Source: a virus
DNA: 29,905 bases
Virus record (IMG/VR): IMGVR_UViG_3300007640_000152
Span: 1 to 29,905 of that record
Strand: one strand, 5' to 3'
This document shows positions 5,995 to 15,567 of this stretch, piece after piece (within the stretch, counting starts at the first letter, position 1; every line of letters begins with the position of its first letter). The notes under the pieces are model-generated. The model saw only the letters and a program-made list of their open reading frames with translations, was not told the origin of the DNA and ran no database searches. Both the position numbers and the translations under genes were made by a program.

Positions 5995-6511
5995 GCGCAC
6001 CCGACCTTCGGTTGAGGACCGTGCTGCGCTGCAGGAGAAATGGGAGCGGATACTCGTGGCCGAAGGACTACCAGCAGAACCCAAGCGCCCGTTCATGCGG
6101 GATTCGAAGCAGGACGCCGACGGCGTCCGTCGTTGGCGTGGCCCTCGGGAGATCTCGTCAGACCTGATCGACGTGCTCGGATACGACGAACGTGTCCTGA
6201 CAGCCACTGAGAAGCTCATGCAGGCCCCTCACGCCCCGCTGGGTGGGTACACTGCCGAGAAGCTCCACGAGCTACGAGAGGCGCTCCTAGACGCCATAGA
6301 GGAGACATTGACGGCACGAGAGGCTGAAGCTCTCGTGTCGATCGTTCTAGGCCAAGACACCTACGAATCTGTTTCCCGCCGAATGAAGCTGCCTCGCAGC
6401 ACCTGCTACCTGACAGTCGCACGAGGTTTGGACAAGCTCCGAAACGTGCTAGAAGATGTCCCCGAGGTAGCCGAATACCTTGAAAGACACGCAGTAAAGG
6501 AAACCGAATGA
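5969..6511 (+). CDS. sigma region 4-like HTH protein
   Basis: 180 aa. The first 12 residues are Arg-rich. Residues about 114-160 (LTAREAEALVSIVLGQDTYE, then SVSRRMKLPRSTCYLTVARG, then LDKLRNVL) follow the sigma-70 region 4 pattern: L-x-x-REx-x-L, turn, helix with S-RS-x-C/V, then RGLDKLR. No region 2 is present, so it is not a full sigma factor. It may be a sigma-like or anti-sigma-like transcription activator, possibly controlling late genes together with WhiB. Residues 60-110 are helical without a known fold. The ATG follows an SD-like AGGCGAAACCC. A terminase-small-like DNA-binding protein is a weaker alternative because terS is found elsewhere. Confidence 0.7.
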   Translation: MGQSQPRRRRTRPSVEDRAALQEKWERILVAEGLPAEPKRPFMRDSKQDADGVRRWRGPREISSDLIDVLGYDERVLTATEKLMQAPHAPLGGYTAEKLHELREALLDAIEETLTAREAEALVSIVLGQDTYESVSRRMKLPRSTCYLTVARGLDKLRNVLEDVPEVAEYLERHAVKETE

Positions 6512-6804
6512 CATCAGCCATGGGATACTTCGACGCACTCGGCAGCACCGCTGCCGCCGTCCAATACGACGGCACAGTCTACGGCGGGCAACGCCTACAA
6601 GACTGGGTCATTGAAGGCGACATGCCGCCCGACTACGAACAAGACGAAGTCCGCAATGTGTCAACGACCCTGTTCATTTACGGGGGCGTCTACGAAATCG
6701 AACCGACCGACTGGCTCGTTCACACCATCGAAGGCGACTGGTTCGTCTTCGATGACAACAACATGCAAGAACTGTTTGAGTACATCGAGACTGAGGCGAC
6801 GTGA
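6508..6804 (+). CDS. PGDYG-type small phage protein, 98 aa
   Basis: ATGA overlap start. The pattern VQYDGT... VSTTLFIYGGVYEIEPTDWL, then VHTIEGDWFVFDD, matches the widespread phage/prophage protein with A-x-Q[WY]xG ... TLEGxMxVxPGDWIIxGVKGEFYPxKPDIFExTYE, a small beta-barrel-like fold with no proven function. Here P-T-D-W replaces P-G-D-[WY]. It lies outside the virion cluster, at the end of the early arm. Confidence 0.7.
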   Translation: MTSAMGYFDALGSTAAAVQYDGTVYGGQRLQDWVIEGDMPPDYEQDEVRNVSTTLFIYGGVYEIEPTDWLVHTIEGDWFVFDDNNMQELFEYIETEAT

Positions 6805-7244
6805 GCGGGAACGACGAGACTGAGGAATGGCTGCGGATGCTGCACCAGATGGGTGTCGACATCTGCAACACCCCCGCCGACCCTCAATCCGTCGTGCCCA
6901 CAGACATGTCAGGCGCCTACATCAGCGAAGACGGCCATGTTGTCACCGTCATGCGCTGGTCGCCGTCATGGATCGCAGCCCTGAGGATGCACCTCAGACA
7001 CCTAGACGACCACCCGTGCCCGATGGGCATGATGGCGATCATGCAGATCGCTCAAACGATCGAAGAGATGATGCGGCCAGCGGCAGCACCGCTGGCCCGT
7101 CATCTGATCGAGAACCCTGAGCTAGCAAAGCTCCACGACATCGACTTCGAACTGACGCCCAAAGAAGTAGAAGACATCGTGTATCTGCGCGACACCGCTT
7201 GGGCGTGGGAAATCGATTACGAAGGCGGCTGCGACTGGGACTAG
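6801..7244 (+). CDS. hypothetical protein, last gene of the + arm
   Basis: 147 aa. GTG start overlaps the preceding stop (GTGA). The sequence is Met-rich in the middle (LDDHPCPMGMMAIMQIAQTI) and acidic at the end (WEIDYEGGCDWD). No motif is recognised. Its TAG stop lies in the palindrome CTAG, which read on the other strand is the stop of the convergent holin-like gene. The two operons therefore end with a 4-nt overlap and no intergenic terminator. Confidence 0.75.
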   Translation: MSGNDETEEWLRMLHQMGVDICNTPADPQSVVPTDMSGAYISEDGHVVTVMRWSPSWIAALRMHLRHLDDHPCPMGMMAIMQIAQTIEEMMRPAAAPLARHLIENPELAKLHDIDFELTPKEVEDIVYLRDTAWAWEIDYEGGCDWD

Positions 7245-7399
7245 ACGGGGGTCACAGCCCGTCGCACAGCGACAGTCGCGGCAGTCAGCGTGCCGATAGC
7301 GGCAGCCAACTCGCCACCGTCCAGATCCAGCCCGATGATGGCGGCTACAGCCACAACCAGGTTGGCGATCAGCACAGGCTCAGTACGAATCTTGCTCAT
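7241..7399 (-). CDS. holin-like small membrane protein, 52 aa
   Basis: The product reads MSKIRTEPVLIANLVVAVAA, then IIGLDLDGGELAAAIGTLTA and a short end RRAVTPV. I recognise the pattern RTEPALI...(hydrophobic)...GxxLTxEQxGAI...(hydrophobic)...RxQVTPV from actinophage genomes, where it is annotated as a membrane or holin-like protein. Two hydrophobic segments (about 8-23 and 29-44) flank a charged turn. It is the last gene of the late operon, 20 nt after the giant virion gene. ATG at 7399 is preferred; an in-frame TTG at 7435 would add 12 residues. No good ribosome site is seen for either. Lysis role is an inference. Confidence 0.65.
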   Translation of the reverse strand: MSKIRTEPVLIANLVVAVAAIIGLDLDGGELAAAIGTLTAATVAVRRAVTPV

Positions 7400-7419
7400 A
7401 CATACAGAGCAGACAACGA

Positions 7420-10400
7420 TCAACGATTCAGCCAATCAGCGTTCTCACGCCGCCATTGTTCAGAAGCCCGCATTGACTCTGTGATGCGCCTAAACCCGAC
7501 ACCGCTGGTCCAGTTCACCCAGTTCTGTATCTGGCGATCTTGGAACTTGTCGTCCTCAGGAGAACCAAACAGACGGCGGAGAGCACCGTAGATCGGCAAC
7601 GCCGATTCCAAATGGTGCATGTGGCGATCCGTCGCCACATAGTTATCGCCCTGTTTCTTGACCAAACCAGTAGCACCCAGCGCAGGCAAGAACGGAGCCA
7701 TCGTTGCAGTCCAAGCAGTCGGCAACGGCTTGTAATCGTCACGGAAATCGCTGTCGAAGAAGAAGTTCTTGCCCGTGATCTGCTCCAACGGGATCTTGAC
7801 CAACGGCGAAGTCGACGCCAAGATCAGCCTCGGGTTCGTTGCTCGATCCAGTTCTGTGAACGGCAGATCAGGCACCAGATACAACGGGTCGCCACCGAAA
7901 CTGAACGGCATCTGGATGTGGAACCGCTCAGCAATCCACGACGGCAACAACTCTTCCTTCTCCGTCTCCCGCTCAATCTCCCGCTTCAAGCTGTACACAC
8001 GGTTATAAACCTTCGGGTTCGTAACCATCATCTCCAACTGCAACGGGAAGTTCTTACGAGTCCATGTGTAGAACGGAATCGCACGACGAAGCACACCACG
8101 CTCAAACGCCGACAGGTCGTCGTAATCGAAGTGGTACTTGTAAACGTCAGTCAACGCCAGATCCACAGACTGGCCCTTGATCAAACGATCCAACGCCAAC
8201 GAGCCACGCAGATAGTTCTCAACGCCAGTAGCTGGCGAACGAGCCGCAGTCGTAATCACATTGTTCGGGTTGAACGGGTTGTAACGGCCACGAGCAGTAC
8301 GCACATTGCCCAAACGACTGTACCTAGCAAGCTCCGTCGTCTGACCACCAGTCAACATGCCAGCCCGAATCAGCTGCTCCATGCCGTCAACCACATTGGT
8401 CTGACCAGACTCAATCAGCTGCTGTGCGGTCTTCGTCGACCGCATCAACTTGACCTGATCTTCAACACCAAAGCCACGACGAATGCCTTCAGCAACAGTC
8501 AACCGCTCGCCACCAGGCGTCAAACTGCCCTTGCCAGTCTTCGGGTTGTACAGAGAATGGAACCTGCTGTACGACGAGATCTCCACAGACGCCAACGCAT
8601 TGTTGAACACGCCACCAAAGAAGTTACGCATGTGGAAACCAGGCGAAGCAATAGCCCACGCCTTAAACAACTCCGTCACCCTGTCAATCGTCTTCACAAA
8701 CGGCGCCGTAGACGACGGGCCAATGATCCTGTTGACATCAGCCATCGCCTCAGCGATGGCCTCAGGCATCATGTAATGCGACTCGACAGCCACATGGCCC
8801 TCAAGCACATCCAACATCATCTTCGTCTGCTCAGGCCGCTTCATCTTGGCAAACTTCTCAGACAAAGCGTCACGGCCCTTAGTCATCTGCAACACATCGG
8901 CATGCATCGCCGCAGACGTAGCCTCAATTCGAATACCCTCAGCCCACAAAGCACGCCGCTGCTCCAAGATCTGTTCTCTCTCCAGATCCAAAGCAGCCTC
9001 ACGGCCCGCCTGATCAGCACGGAACTTAGCCTCAGCCGCAGCCCGAGTATCCAAATCAATACGCTCCGCAGCCTCATAGGCGTCTACAGCCTGCCAACGG
9101 AACCGCAACTGCTCCATACGCAGCTCCGACAACTCCCTGTTTGTCGCAGCATCAAGCTCAGCAAGCTCCTGCTCCAACCTGCGAATCTCGGCACGTTCAC
9201 GAGAAGCCTGCTTGCCCGCAGCCTGCGCCCGACCCAACGTCTCCGTCATGTGCGGAGACATCGAATCAGCCAGATCAAACAACTCGTACTGCAACTGCGT
9301 CTTACGCAACGCCACACGAGACACCGCAGCCTCAATAAACGACACAGACCTAGAAGCTGTAGCCGCCCGCAAACCGCCAGTCGCTCCCATTTCCCGTGCC
9401 GTCGCAACGGCACGGTTAATCTGCTGAGTGACTTCCATCGTGTCAGCCAACGCCTGACGCAAACCATCAGACAACTGACGAATCAGCGGACCAGTACGCA
9501 ACGCCTCAGAAACACTACGACTCACTTCCATCGCATCAATACGATCAGCCAACTGATCGATCTTGCCGATACGTTGCGCTGCCCGACCACGAACCTTGTT
9601 GAAGTTCGGCAACTCGCCTGACGGGTTCTTAGCGAACTTGTTGATGTCCTCAAAGATCTGATCAATCAGGTCTGCGGTTTCTTCGAAGATTGACGGGTTT
9701 TTCGGATCGCTGCTTCTCCAAGTGTAATTACTGTTAATCCGCATGCCCATCGAGCCACGAATGTTGTCAAACACAAACTTGGTTGTCTGGTCACCTTCAG
9801 CCAAACGACGAGCCAACTCAACTTCTGAGTCAAAGAAATCTTCGTACACGCTGCGATGCTGCACCTCGCTCGCAACAGCACCAGCACGACCTAGCTCCTC
9901 AACAGCTTCCCGACCCAGGTAGTCGCCACGCAACGTCGCAAACCCACCCAGGTTCTCAGGGTTACCGCTAAACGGTTCAAGCTGACGAGGCGGATCCAAC
10001 GGGATCACGTTCCATCTGCCGCCGTGCTCAAACCCGCTGTAAATGATCGAGTCGTAACCCATCCGCTGCAAGTCACGTTTGAAGTCGGCAACGATTGCCT
10101 GCATGATCTCAGGCGCTCTCTGCTTCAAACCCAGCCTAAACATGGCAGCTTCTCGTTGGAATGCTGCAGGCACAGGGCCAGGACTAAGGGCCTTGGTAGA
10201 TCCACCGCCCATAGCTTCATTGTCAGTAAACGGACGGATGTACTGGTTAAAGAAATCGCCGCTCGGCAACTCCAACAGACTGTTGGCGTCGTGCGGGATC
10301 GGCGGCAACGGCCGCAGACCCCGCCCAATAGCGTTATCGACAGCCTGCACAATGTAACGGCCGTCTACACCACGAGCCATCTGACTGCCAGGAACAGTTC

Positions 10401-13400
10401 CCAACGGTTCGCCAGCACGAGGCGTGTACATCATCCGACCCAACAAGGTCGGATCGTCTTCCGAAGCAGCCCTAAGGAACGACACAAAGTTGTCTCGCTC
10501 GCCAGGCACAGAGAAATCCCAACCCGACTGCTTCATTGCACGCACAGCAGACGGATCAGCCAACATGCCCTGAACAACTTCCTCAAACATGTCAGGGAAA
10601 TCGTTACCGTTCACGATGGCAGCAGCGTCGCTGTAAGTAACCTTCAAGCCCATCGGCTGGCCAGGCACCACAAAGCCACGTTCCATCAACGCCCAAATCT
10701 TTGCAGCGTTCGGAATGCCAAGACCTTCAGCCCACTCCAACGTGACATGGCCGTTCTCCACAGCCGAATCCAACATCGCCATGTGCAACTGGCTCAGCCC
10801 ACGGCCACGATGACTGCGAGTCGTCTGGCCATACGGAGTCACTCGCCCAGTAGCAATGTCGCTAATCGAACCGCCGAACACCACAGGGTTCGTCGCACGC
10901 ACCCTGAACCCCAACATTCTTTCAGGATCTCGACCCGCATAATGCAACGACGTGCTCGGGTCAAACGCCAAATGCATGTGCAAGAACGAATCCCACTCGC
11001 TGGAATTCATCTTGGCAGGGTCAGGAATCTGCGTCAGATCAACAGCGTCATAGTTCGGCCCGAACCCGTGCCACAACACCGTCTGATCACCAAACGCCAA
11101 ATAGCCGTTCTCGTTGACACGCAACATCGTCAACGCATCACGAACACCCTCAGCAACGTCAGGATCCAAATCAATGTCACCAAGACGAGCCAACACGTCA
11201 TCGAACTCGGCCTGCAACTGCTCACGCCACTCAGCCCAACCATTCAAGTTACGGGCAGCATCCTTACCAAGACGATCAGCAGTACGAATCTGACGCTTAT
11301 TCAGCTGAATAATGTCCATCAGCTTCGCTTCAAGATTGTCTACATCACCAATCGACCTCGGAGTCATCTCCGCAGGCAAACCCAAATCGTCCAACAACTC
11401 GGCCATGCGGGCACGAGCCAACCTGCCAGCAGGCTCAGCACCGATACCAGCCAGCCACGGCGACCACTTTGGATCGTCCTTTACCATGCCGCCAAACACA
11501 TGAGAATTTGCACGGAACAACTTGCGGATCTCACGCAACTTGCCAACCGTCACTGCAGCATTAGCAACAATCCGAGTCGGCTTTGCCGCATACAACAACG
11601 CTTCCTGGGCCGTACCAGCCTGCGCCAACCAGTCAGCCTTCGCCTGCGCCAACGGCTCCGTAATGTCACGCAGATCCTGAGCAATCCGATCCAACTCCTC
11701 CAGAATCGGCTGAGCCTCATCCAAAGCCACCTGATCCAACGATTCACGCAACACAGAACCGCGAGCGTAAAGCTCGTTGCGACGCTCAATCAGCTTGTAG
11801 TAGCCCCCCTTGATGCGTGCCTCTTCAACCTCAAGATAATCAGCACGCCTGCGAGCGCCATCAATAGCAGCATCAATCTCGTCAACCTTCTGACCTGCTT
11901 TTGTCGAAACAGCGTCAATAACGTCATCAAGCTGCTCTTCGTACTCAACAGATTCGGCGGCTACACGACGCCAAATGTTGTTGGTGAGATCAGGCTCAGG
12001 CATTTCAACGCCAAACAACACCGCTTTCTTGCGGCGCAAATCCATCAAGTCGTCATACAGTTTTTTGACTTCTGCAGCAATCTCTGGCCTAACAGAATCC
12101 AAAGCATTCGCTGCAGCCTCGGTGTCTTCAATCAGCTGCGACAACTCGTTGATGTCTTGCTCGATCTGATCGTATTCCTTCTGCGCCCTAATAGCCGCAG
12201 GACTATCAACAATGCGGTCCTTCAGGATCCCCGCTTTGATCATCTCGTTGTGAGTGAACTTGCGGCGGGCACGCTGCGCAACCAGCTTGATGTGAATAGG
12301 CATCGCCTCATACACATCATCGTTGAACCACTTGATCGCCTCGGCAGCGCCGCCCAGTTCCTGAGCCTGCTCGTTAAAGATCTCACGGGCCTGTTCCCGA
12401 ACCGTAGCGCCAGCTTCGGTCGGGTTACGCAGAAGAACACCCATGAACTCTTCGCCCTCAACAATGTTGGCTCGCTTCTCAAACGAAGCCAGGCCCTGCG
12501 GATCTGAGAACATCGGGTTGCGTTTCCCGCTCTTCGTCAGATACTCAACCCATTCCTTCGTCGGAATCGACAGCTGCCAGTTGTCTCGGAACAGAATCCA
12601 TTCCTCGCCAACAATGTCGTTAGCGTCAGTACGGATCTTCCCAGCAAAGTCTTTGATCTCACGCCAAAGAACAGGATCGAAACCGTCAGGCGGCGAATCG
12701 AAACCCAACGCACGCTGGATCTCAGGGCCAGTAATGTTCGCAGCTGCCAGCTTCGTAGACAGGTTGCCCCAAGCGTTCTCCAACGTGGTACGCAAACCAC
12801 GTTCCTTAGCTCGGGCCACGTTGTCGATCAGGATGTGGTTGAAGTGGCCCAGCCATTCCTCATCGGTAATGTCAGGGTCGACAAGCATCCGCTTCGAAAG
12901 TGCTCGGTCGCCACCGAGCACGCCGCCCAGACGGCTCATGCGGAACTTCTGTGCAACAACGTTGACGCCTACACGAGGGGTCCACTTCAGGAACTTGTTG
13001 TCTTGCGACAACAACTGGATCTGTTTCGGGCCGACCTTGCCGTCCGTGAACCGTGAAAACGTTTTAGAAAACGGGATGCGGAACTGCAGGCCACCGTCGA
13101 TCACATCGTCAGCGCCCAGCATGCCTGTGCTGCGGCCGTAGTCGGTGATTCGGGCCATGTCGTCGCTAGACAACACACGGATACCGCCCCTAAAGACCCG
13201 ACGGGCCTGGGCTGCATCGCCCATGCCCGCAAGCATCTTCACGATACCCATCGTGCCCGCCTTGGCGGCAGGCAGCGTGCCCAACGTCAACCAAGTAAAC
13301 GGGTCCAACGCAACTTCGCCAATGAACCCAGCGATGTTGTCGAGCGGCTTAACGCCGAACATCTCGATCTCACCCAAGCCTGGCGCCCAGTCTTGAATAA

Positions 13401-13869
13401 CGTCACCAAACCCGATGTTGTCTCGTGACTGTTCATAGAACTCTGTCAACGAGAACTGTTCGTCAGAGTCAAAGATGTCTCCGACCTCTTTGACGGCAGA
13501 CGTAACAATCGCACGAGGCGTGTCGATAACGTCGATCACCTTCATGCCGACATCTAGCAGGCTTTCAAAGAACCCGACATCCTCGACAGGCGCAGACTTG
13601 CCAGATTCCCAACCACGACGGATCGCAGCCAACACTTCGTCCGACAACTGGCCAGGCTGAAAGTCAGGCGTGCTGAAGTCAGGCACCTCAAAAGAGCCTG
13701 GCCTTACATCAATGTTCCAATCCTGCGGGTTCTCAGGATCAAACTGAGACAGCAAAGGATCCGTATCGGCAATGTTCTGAACAGCACCAACAGACGTGCC
13801 GTACTTGTTAGCAATGTCCTGTATTGCCTGATCAAACGAACGTAGATCGTCAGCCTGAAAGTCAGTCAT
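7420..13869 (-). CDS. giant internal virion / ejection-type protein, 2149 aa
   Basis: The largest gene in the window. Near the N-terminus (about 160-230) is a hydrophobic stretch, GFIGEVALDPFTWLTLGTLP, like that of very large phage internal proteins. Coiled-coil, Glu/Gln/Arg-rich segments lie at about 560-620, 655-750 and 1545-1645. Around 925-1305 are pieces reminiscent of ADP-ribosyltransferase-like domains (see findings). Residues about 1740-1780 hold AIASPGFHMRNFFGGVFNNA and about 1925-1945 hold IPFYTWTRKNFPLQLE, both of which I recall from large phage polyvalent proteins. Position after the tail genes suggests an ejection protein that crosses the host envelope with the DNA, as T7 gp16 does. 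No lysozyme or transglycosylase motif was recognised. The start has a weak ribosome site and follows the upstream stop by 5 nt. Confidence 0.75.
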   Translation of the reverse strand: MTDFQADDLRSFDQAIQDIANKYGTSVGAVQNIADTDPLLSQFDPENPQDWNIDVRPGSFEVPDFSTPDFQPGQLSDEVLAAIRRGWESGKSAPVEDVGFFESLLDVGMKVIDVIDTPRAIVTSAVKEVGDIFDSDEQFSLTEFYEQSRDNIGFGDVIQDWAPGLGEIEMFGVKPLDNIAGFIGEVALDPFTWLTLGTLPAAKAGTMGIVKMLAGMGDAAQARRVFRGGIRVLSSDDMARITDYGRSTGMLGADDVIDGGLQFRIPFSKTFSRFTDGKVGPKQIQLLSQDNKFLKWTPRVGVNVVAQKFRMSRLGGVLGGDRALSKRMLVDPDITDEEWLGHFNHILIDNVARAKERGLRTTLENAWGNLSTKLAAANITGPEIQRALGFDSPPDGFDPVLWREIKDFAGKIRTDANDIVGEEWILFRDNWQLSIPTKEWVEYLTKSGKRNPMFSDPQGLASFEKRANIVEGEEFMGVLLRNPTEAGATVREQAREIFNEQAQELGGAAEAIKWFNDDVYEAMPIHIKLVAQRARRKFTHNEMIKAGILKDRIVDSPAAIRAQKEYDQIEQDINELSQLIEDTEAAANALDSVRPEIAAEVKKLYDDLMDLRRKKAVLFGVEMPEPDLTNNIWRRVAAESVEYEEQLDDVIDAVSTKAGQKVDEIDAAIDGARRRADYLEVEEARIKGGYYKLIERRNELYARGSVLRESLDQVALDEAQPILEELDRIAQDLRDITEPLAQAKADWLAQAGTAQEALLYAAKPTRIVANAAVTVGKLREIRKLFRANSHVFGGMVKDDPKWSPWLAGIGAEPAGRLARARMAELLDDLGLPAEMTPRSIGDVDNLEAKLMDIIQLNKRQIRTADRLGKDAARNLNGWAEWREQLQAEFDDVLARLGDIDLDPDVAEGVRDALTMLRVNENGYLAFGDQTVLWHGFGPNYDAVDLTQIPDPAKMNSSEWDSFLHMHLAFDPSTSLHYAGRDPERMLGFRVRATNPVVFGGSISDIATGRVTPYGQTTRSHRGRGLSQLHMAMLDSAVENGHVTLEWAEGLGIPNAAKIWALMERGFVVPGQPMGLKVTYSDAAAIVNGNDFPDMFEEVVQGMLADPSAVRAMKQSGWDFSVPGERDNFVSFLRAASEDDPTLLGRMMYTPRAGEPLGTVPGSQMARGVDGRYIVQAVDNAIGRGLRPLPPIPHDANSLLELPSGDFFNQYIRPFTDNEAMGGGSTKALSPGPVPAAFQREAAMFRLGLKQRAPEIMQAIVADFKRDLQRMGYDSIIYSGFEHGGRWNVIPLDPPRQLEPFSGNPENLGGFATLRGDYLGREAVEELGRAGAVASEVQHRSVYEDFFDSEVELARRLAEGDQTTKFVFDNIRGSMGMRINSNYTWRSSDPKNPSIFEETADLIDQIFEDINKFAKNPSGELPNFNKVRGRAAQRIGKIDQLADRIDAMEVSRSVSEALRTGPLIRQLSDGLRQALADTMEVTQQINRAVATAREMGATGGLRAATASRSVSFIEAAVSRVALRKTQLQYELFDLADSMSPHMTETLGRAQAAGKQASRERAEIRRLEQELAELDAATNRELSELRMEQLRFRWQAVDAYEAAERIDLDTRAAAEAKFRADQAGREAALDLEREQILEQRRALWAEGIRIEATSAAMHADVLQMTKGRDALSEKFAKMKRPEQTKMMLDVLEGHVAVESHYMMPEAIAEAMADVNRIIGPSSTAPFVKTIDRVTELFKAWAIASPGFHMRNFFGGVFNNALASVEISSYSRFHSLYNPKTGKGSLTPGGERLTVAEGIRRGFGVEDQVKLMRSTKTAQQLIESGQTNVVDGMEQLIRAGMLTGGQTTELARYSRLGNVRTARGRYNPFNPNNVITTAARSPATGVENYLRGSLALDRLIKGQSVDLALTDVYKYHFDYDDLSAFERGVLRRAIPFYTWTRKNFPLQLEMMVTNPKVYNRVYSLKREIERETEKEELLPSWIAERFHIQMPFSFGGDPLYLVPDLPFTELDRATNPRLILASTSPLVKIPLEQITGKNFFFDSDFRDDYKPLPTAWTATMAPFLPALGATGLVKKQGDNYVATDRHMHHLESALPIYGALRRLFGSPEDDKFQDRQIQNWVNWTSGVGFRRITESMRASEQWRRENADWLNR

Positions 13870-13874
13870 GATTG

Positions 13875-15131
13875 TCAGCTGCTAGGAGTTGCGTAAGAAG
13901 TCAAACCGCCATAGAACTTGGCTTTTTCAATGTTGCCTTCACTAATTGCTTTCGACGTGCTTTCATACAACTCTTCCTGGGTAATGTCACCCAAGAACGG
14001 AGCAAGCTGCTCCACATCAGTAGGCTCTACGCCATACCCAGTCGAATCAAACAACACATCACCCAACTCGCCCGTAGCAGCCATGATCTCAATAAACCCA
14101 GGATCGTAAATGCCCTGACGGCGAGCAATATCAATCAACGCCGCTTGATCCGCATACGGACCCTTAGCAGTGCCACCAACCCGCCTCGTCGGCGGGTTCA
14201 ACATCAACTCCAACTGCTTCTGACGAGCATCCTCAGACAACTGGAACTCAGAAGCAGCACGCTCAGAAGCACGCTCAGCGTTAATACGAGCCACCAAATT
14301 CGCCAACTCGGCAGACGAACCAGAAGCAGTCGTCTCAACCAAGCCCTTTTGACGATCCATAGCGCCCTGCGAAATCTGACTCAACCGAGCAGCCAAATCA
14401 GACTGAATGTCGCCCTGAGAAGCAGCCAAACCACGCTCAACCTGCCCCTCTTCTTCCAGGCGCCTACGCATCCCTTCAGACACAACAGAGTCAGTCGAAC
14501 CCAAACGACTCAACGCCTCCTGCGTAGCCGCCGCAATACCGCCCTGCGTGCGACCCAACGACTGCATGATCTTAGATTGTGCAGTAGCCCCACGCTCCTG
14601 CAAATCCTGCTGCATCTTCGTCATTGAATCCAACGCAGCCAAACGAGAACGCTGAATCTCGTCAGCCGACACCTTGCGCTGACGCTCCAGTTCCTGCGAC
14701 ATCATCCGAAACTGACTGTTCAACTGCTCCATGCCACGATTCAAAGCATCTTGAATCGCATTCTGCTGCATTTGCAGCTTGCGCCGATCAACAGCAGTTC
14801 CACCAGACGAACCCTGAGAAGCCTTGGCCAGCAGGGCCTGCCAATCTGCGTCTCGACGCAGATCACGGGCAATGTTCATGCCACGAACTTGACGTTCGCC
14901 AAGCTCCATCATTCCGCCACGGCGAAGCGAACCAGCTTCGTCATACGGGTCAACTTTGGAAGCGTCGTACTCTAGAAAAACTTCCTTTGCTTCTTCAGAA
15001 ACAGGTTCGTCTGAATAAGGCAACGGAGTTGGAGGAACGCCAATAATGTCCTCATAGGGCGAGTAGCCAATGGTTTGTTCCCAAGTTTTTTGGTCCCAAC
15101 CAAAATCTTCCCAAGGCGCTTCTTCACTCAT
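13875..15131 (-). CDS. coiled-coil internal virion-like protein
   Basis: 418 aa. An acidic, Trp-rich N-terminus (PWEDFGWDQKTWEQTIGYSP) is followed by a long helical region, about 90-300, rich in Gln, Arg, Glu and Ala with heptad character (MQQNAIQDALNRGMEQLNSQ), then a helical C-terminus. No enzyme motif. Its place between the 144-aa helical protein and the giant protein matches the gp14-gp15-gp16 internal core order of T7-like podoviruses, so it is probably an ejected core or tail-associated protein. TAATG overlap with the upstream gene; SD GGAG nine bases ahead of the ATG. Confidence 0.65.
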   Translation of the reverse strand: MSEEAPWEDFGWDQKTWEQTIGYSPYEDIIGVPPTPLPYSDEPVSEEAKEVFLEYDASKVDPYDEAGSLRRGGMMELGERQVRGMNIARDLRRDADWQALLAKASQGSSGGTAVDRRKLQMQQNAIQDALNRGMEQLNSQFRMMSQELERQRKVSADEIQRSRLAALDSMTKMQQDLQERGATAQSKIMQSLGRTQGGIAAATQEALSRLGSTDSVVSEGMRRRLEEEGQVERGLAASQGDIQSDLAARLSQISQGAMDRQKGLVETTASGSSAELANLVARINAERASERAASEFQLSEDARQKQLELMLNPPTRRVGGTAKGPYADQAALIDIARRQGIYDPGFIEIMAATGELGDVLFDSTGYGVEPTDVEQLAPFLGDITQEELYESTSKAISEGNIEKAKFYGGLTSYATPSS

Positions 15132-15565
15132 TACATTGCTCCTTGCAGCATCGCAGCAATCGCAGACCGACGCTGCGCCTCCTGCAAGTCAATGTTTGCC
15201 AACGACATCGCACGATTAATATCAAACTGCGACAACGCAGAAATCAGATCCTGACGACGCTGACCAAACCCACGCTCCTGACGAGACTCAGCCATCATGC
15301 GGCCCTCTTCAAACTCGCCCAAACCACGACCGTAAATACCCGAACGCAACAGGCCCCGCTGCGCATACTGGCCAGGAAGCTGCTGACGGGCACGACCAAG
15401 CTGACGCGCCAAATCACGGCGCGCCTGCGTCTGCTCAACATTCAACGCCTGCATCTGTGCAGCGTTCTGCACCAGATTCTGCTGATACCCGTAATCGGTA
15501 GCAGCACGCTGAGCTTCGAACGCCGTTGCCTCAGCAGCAGGAAGAGTAAACTGATATGACGCCAT
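15131..15565 (-). CDS. small helical internal virion-like protein
   Basis: 144 aa, almost entirely alpha-helical and Gln/Arg/Ala rich, with RQLGRARQQLPGQYAQRGLL in the centre, then SGIYGRGLGEFEE and a final amphipathic helix. The RGxxxSGxxxRGLxE pattern with Gln-rich helices is common in small phage virion proteins preceding the large internal protein. Function is inferred from position (analogous to T7 gp14). The ATG has a strong site, TTAGGAGG, which lies inside a small hairpin (15568-15585). Confidence 0.6.
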   Translation of the reverse strand: MASYQFTLPAAEATAFEAQRAATDYGYQQNLVQNAAQMQALNVEQTQARRDLARQLGRARQQLPGQYAQRGLLRSGIYGRGLGEFEEGRMMAESRQERGFGQRRQDLISALSQFDINRAMSLANIDLQEAQRRSAIAAMLQGAM

Positions 15566-15567
15566 CG

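Noticed and set aside
7540-9621. 693-codon open frame on the + strand
   Set aside because: Same reason: antisense to the C-terminal part of the giant gene, low-complexity basic product, no ribosome site.
10024-12507. Very long open frame (827 codons) on the + strand opposite the giant virion gene
   Set aside because: It is the mirror of an Ala/Asp/Glu-rich coding frame; the product is Arg/Gln/Ser/His-rich without domain logic, and the - strand frame is continuous for 2149 codons with recognisable segments.
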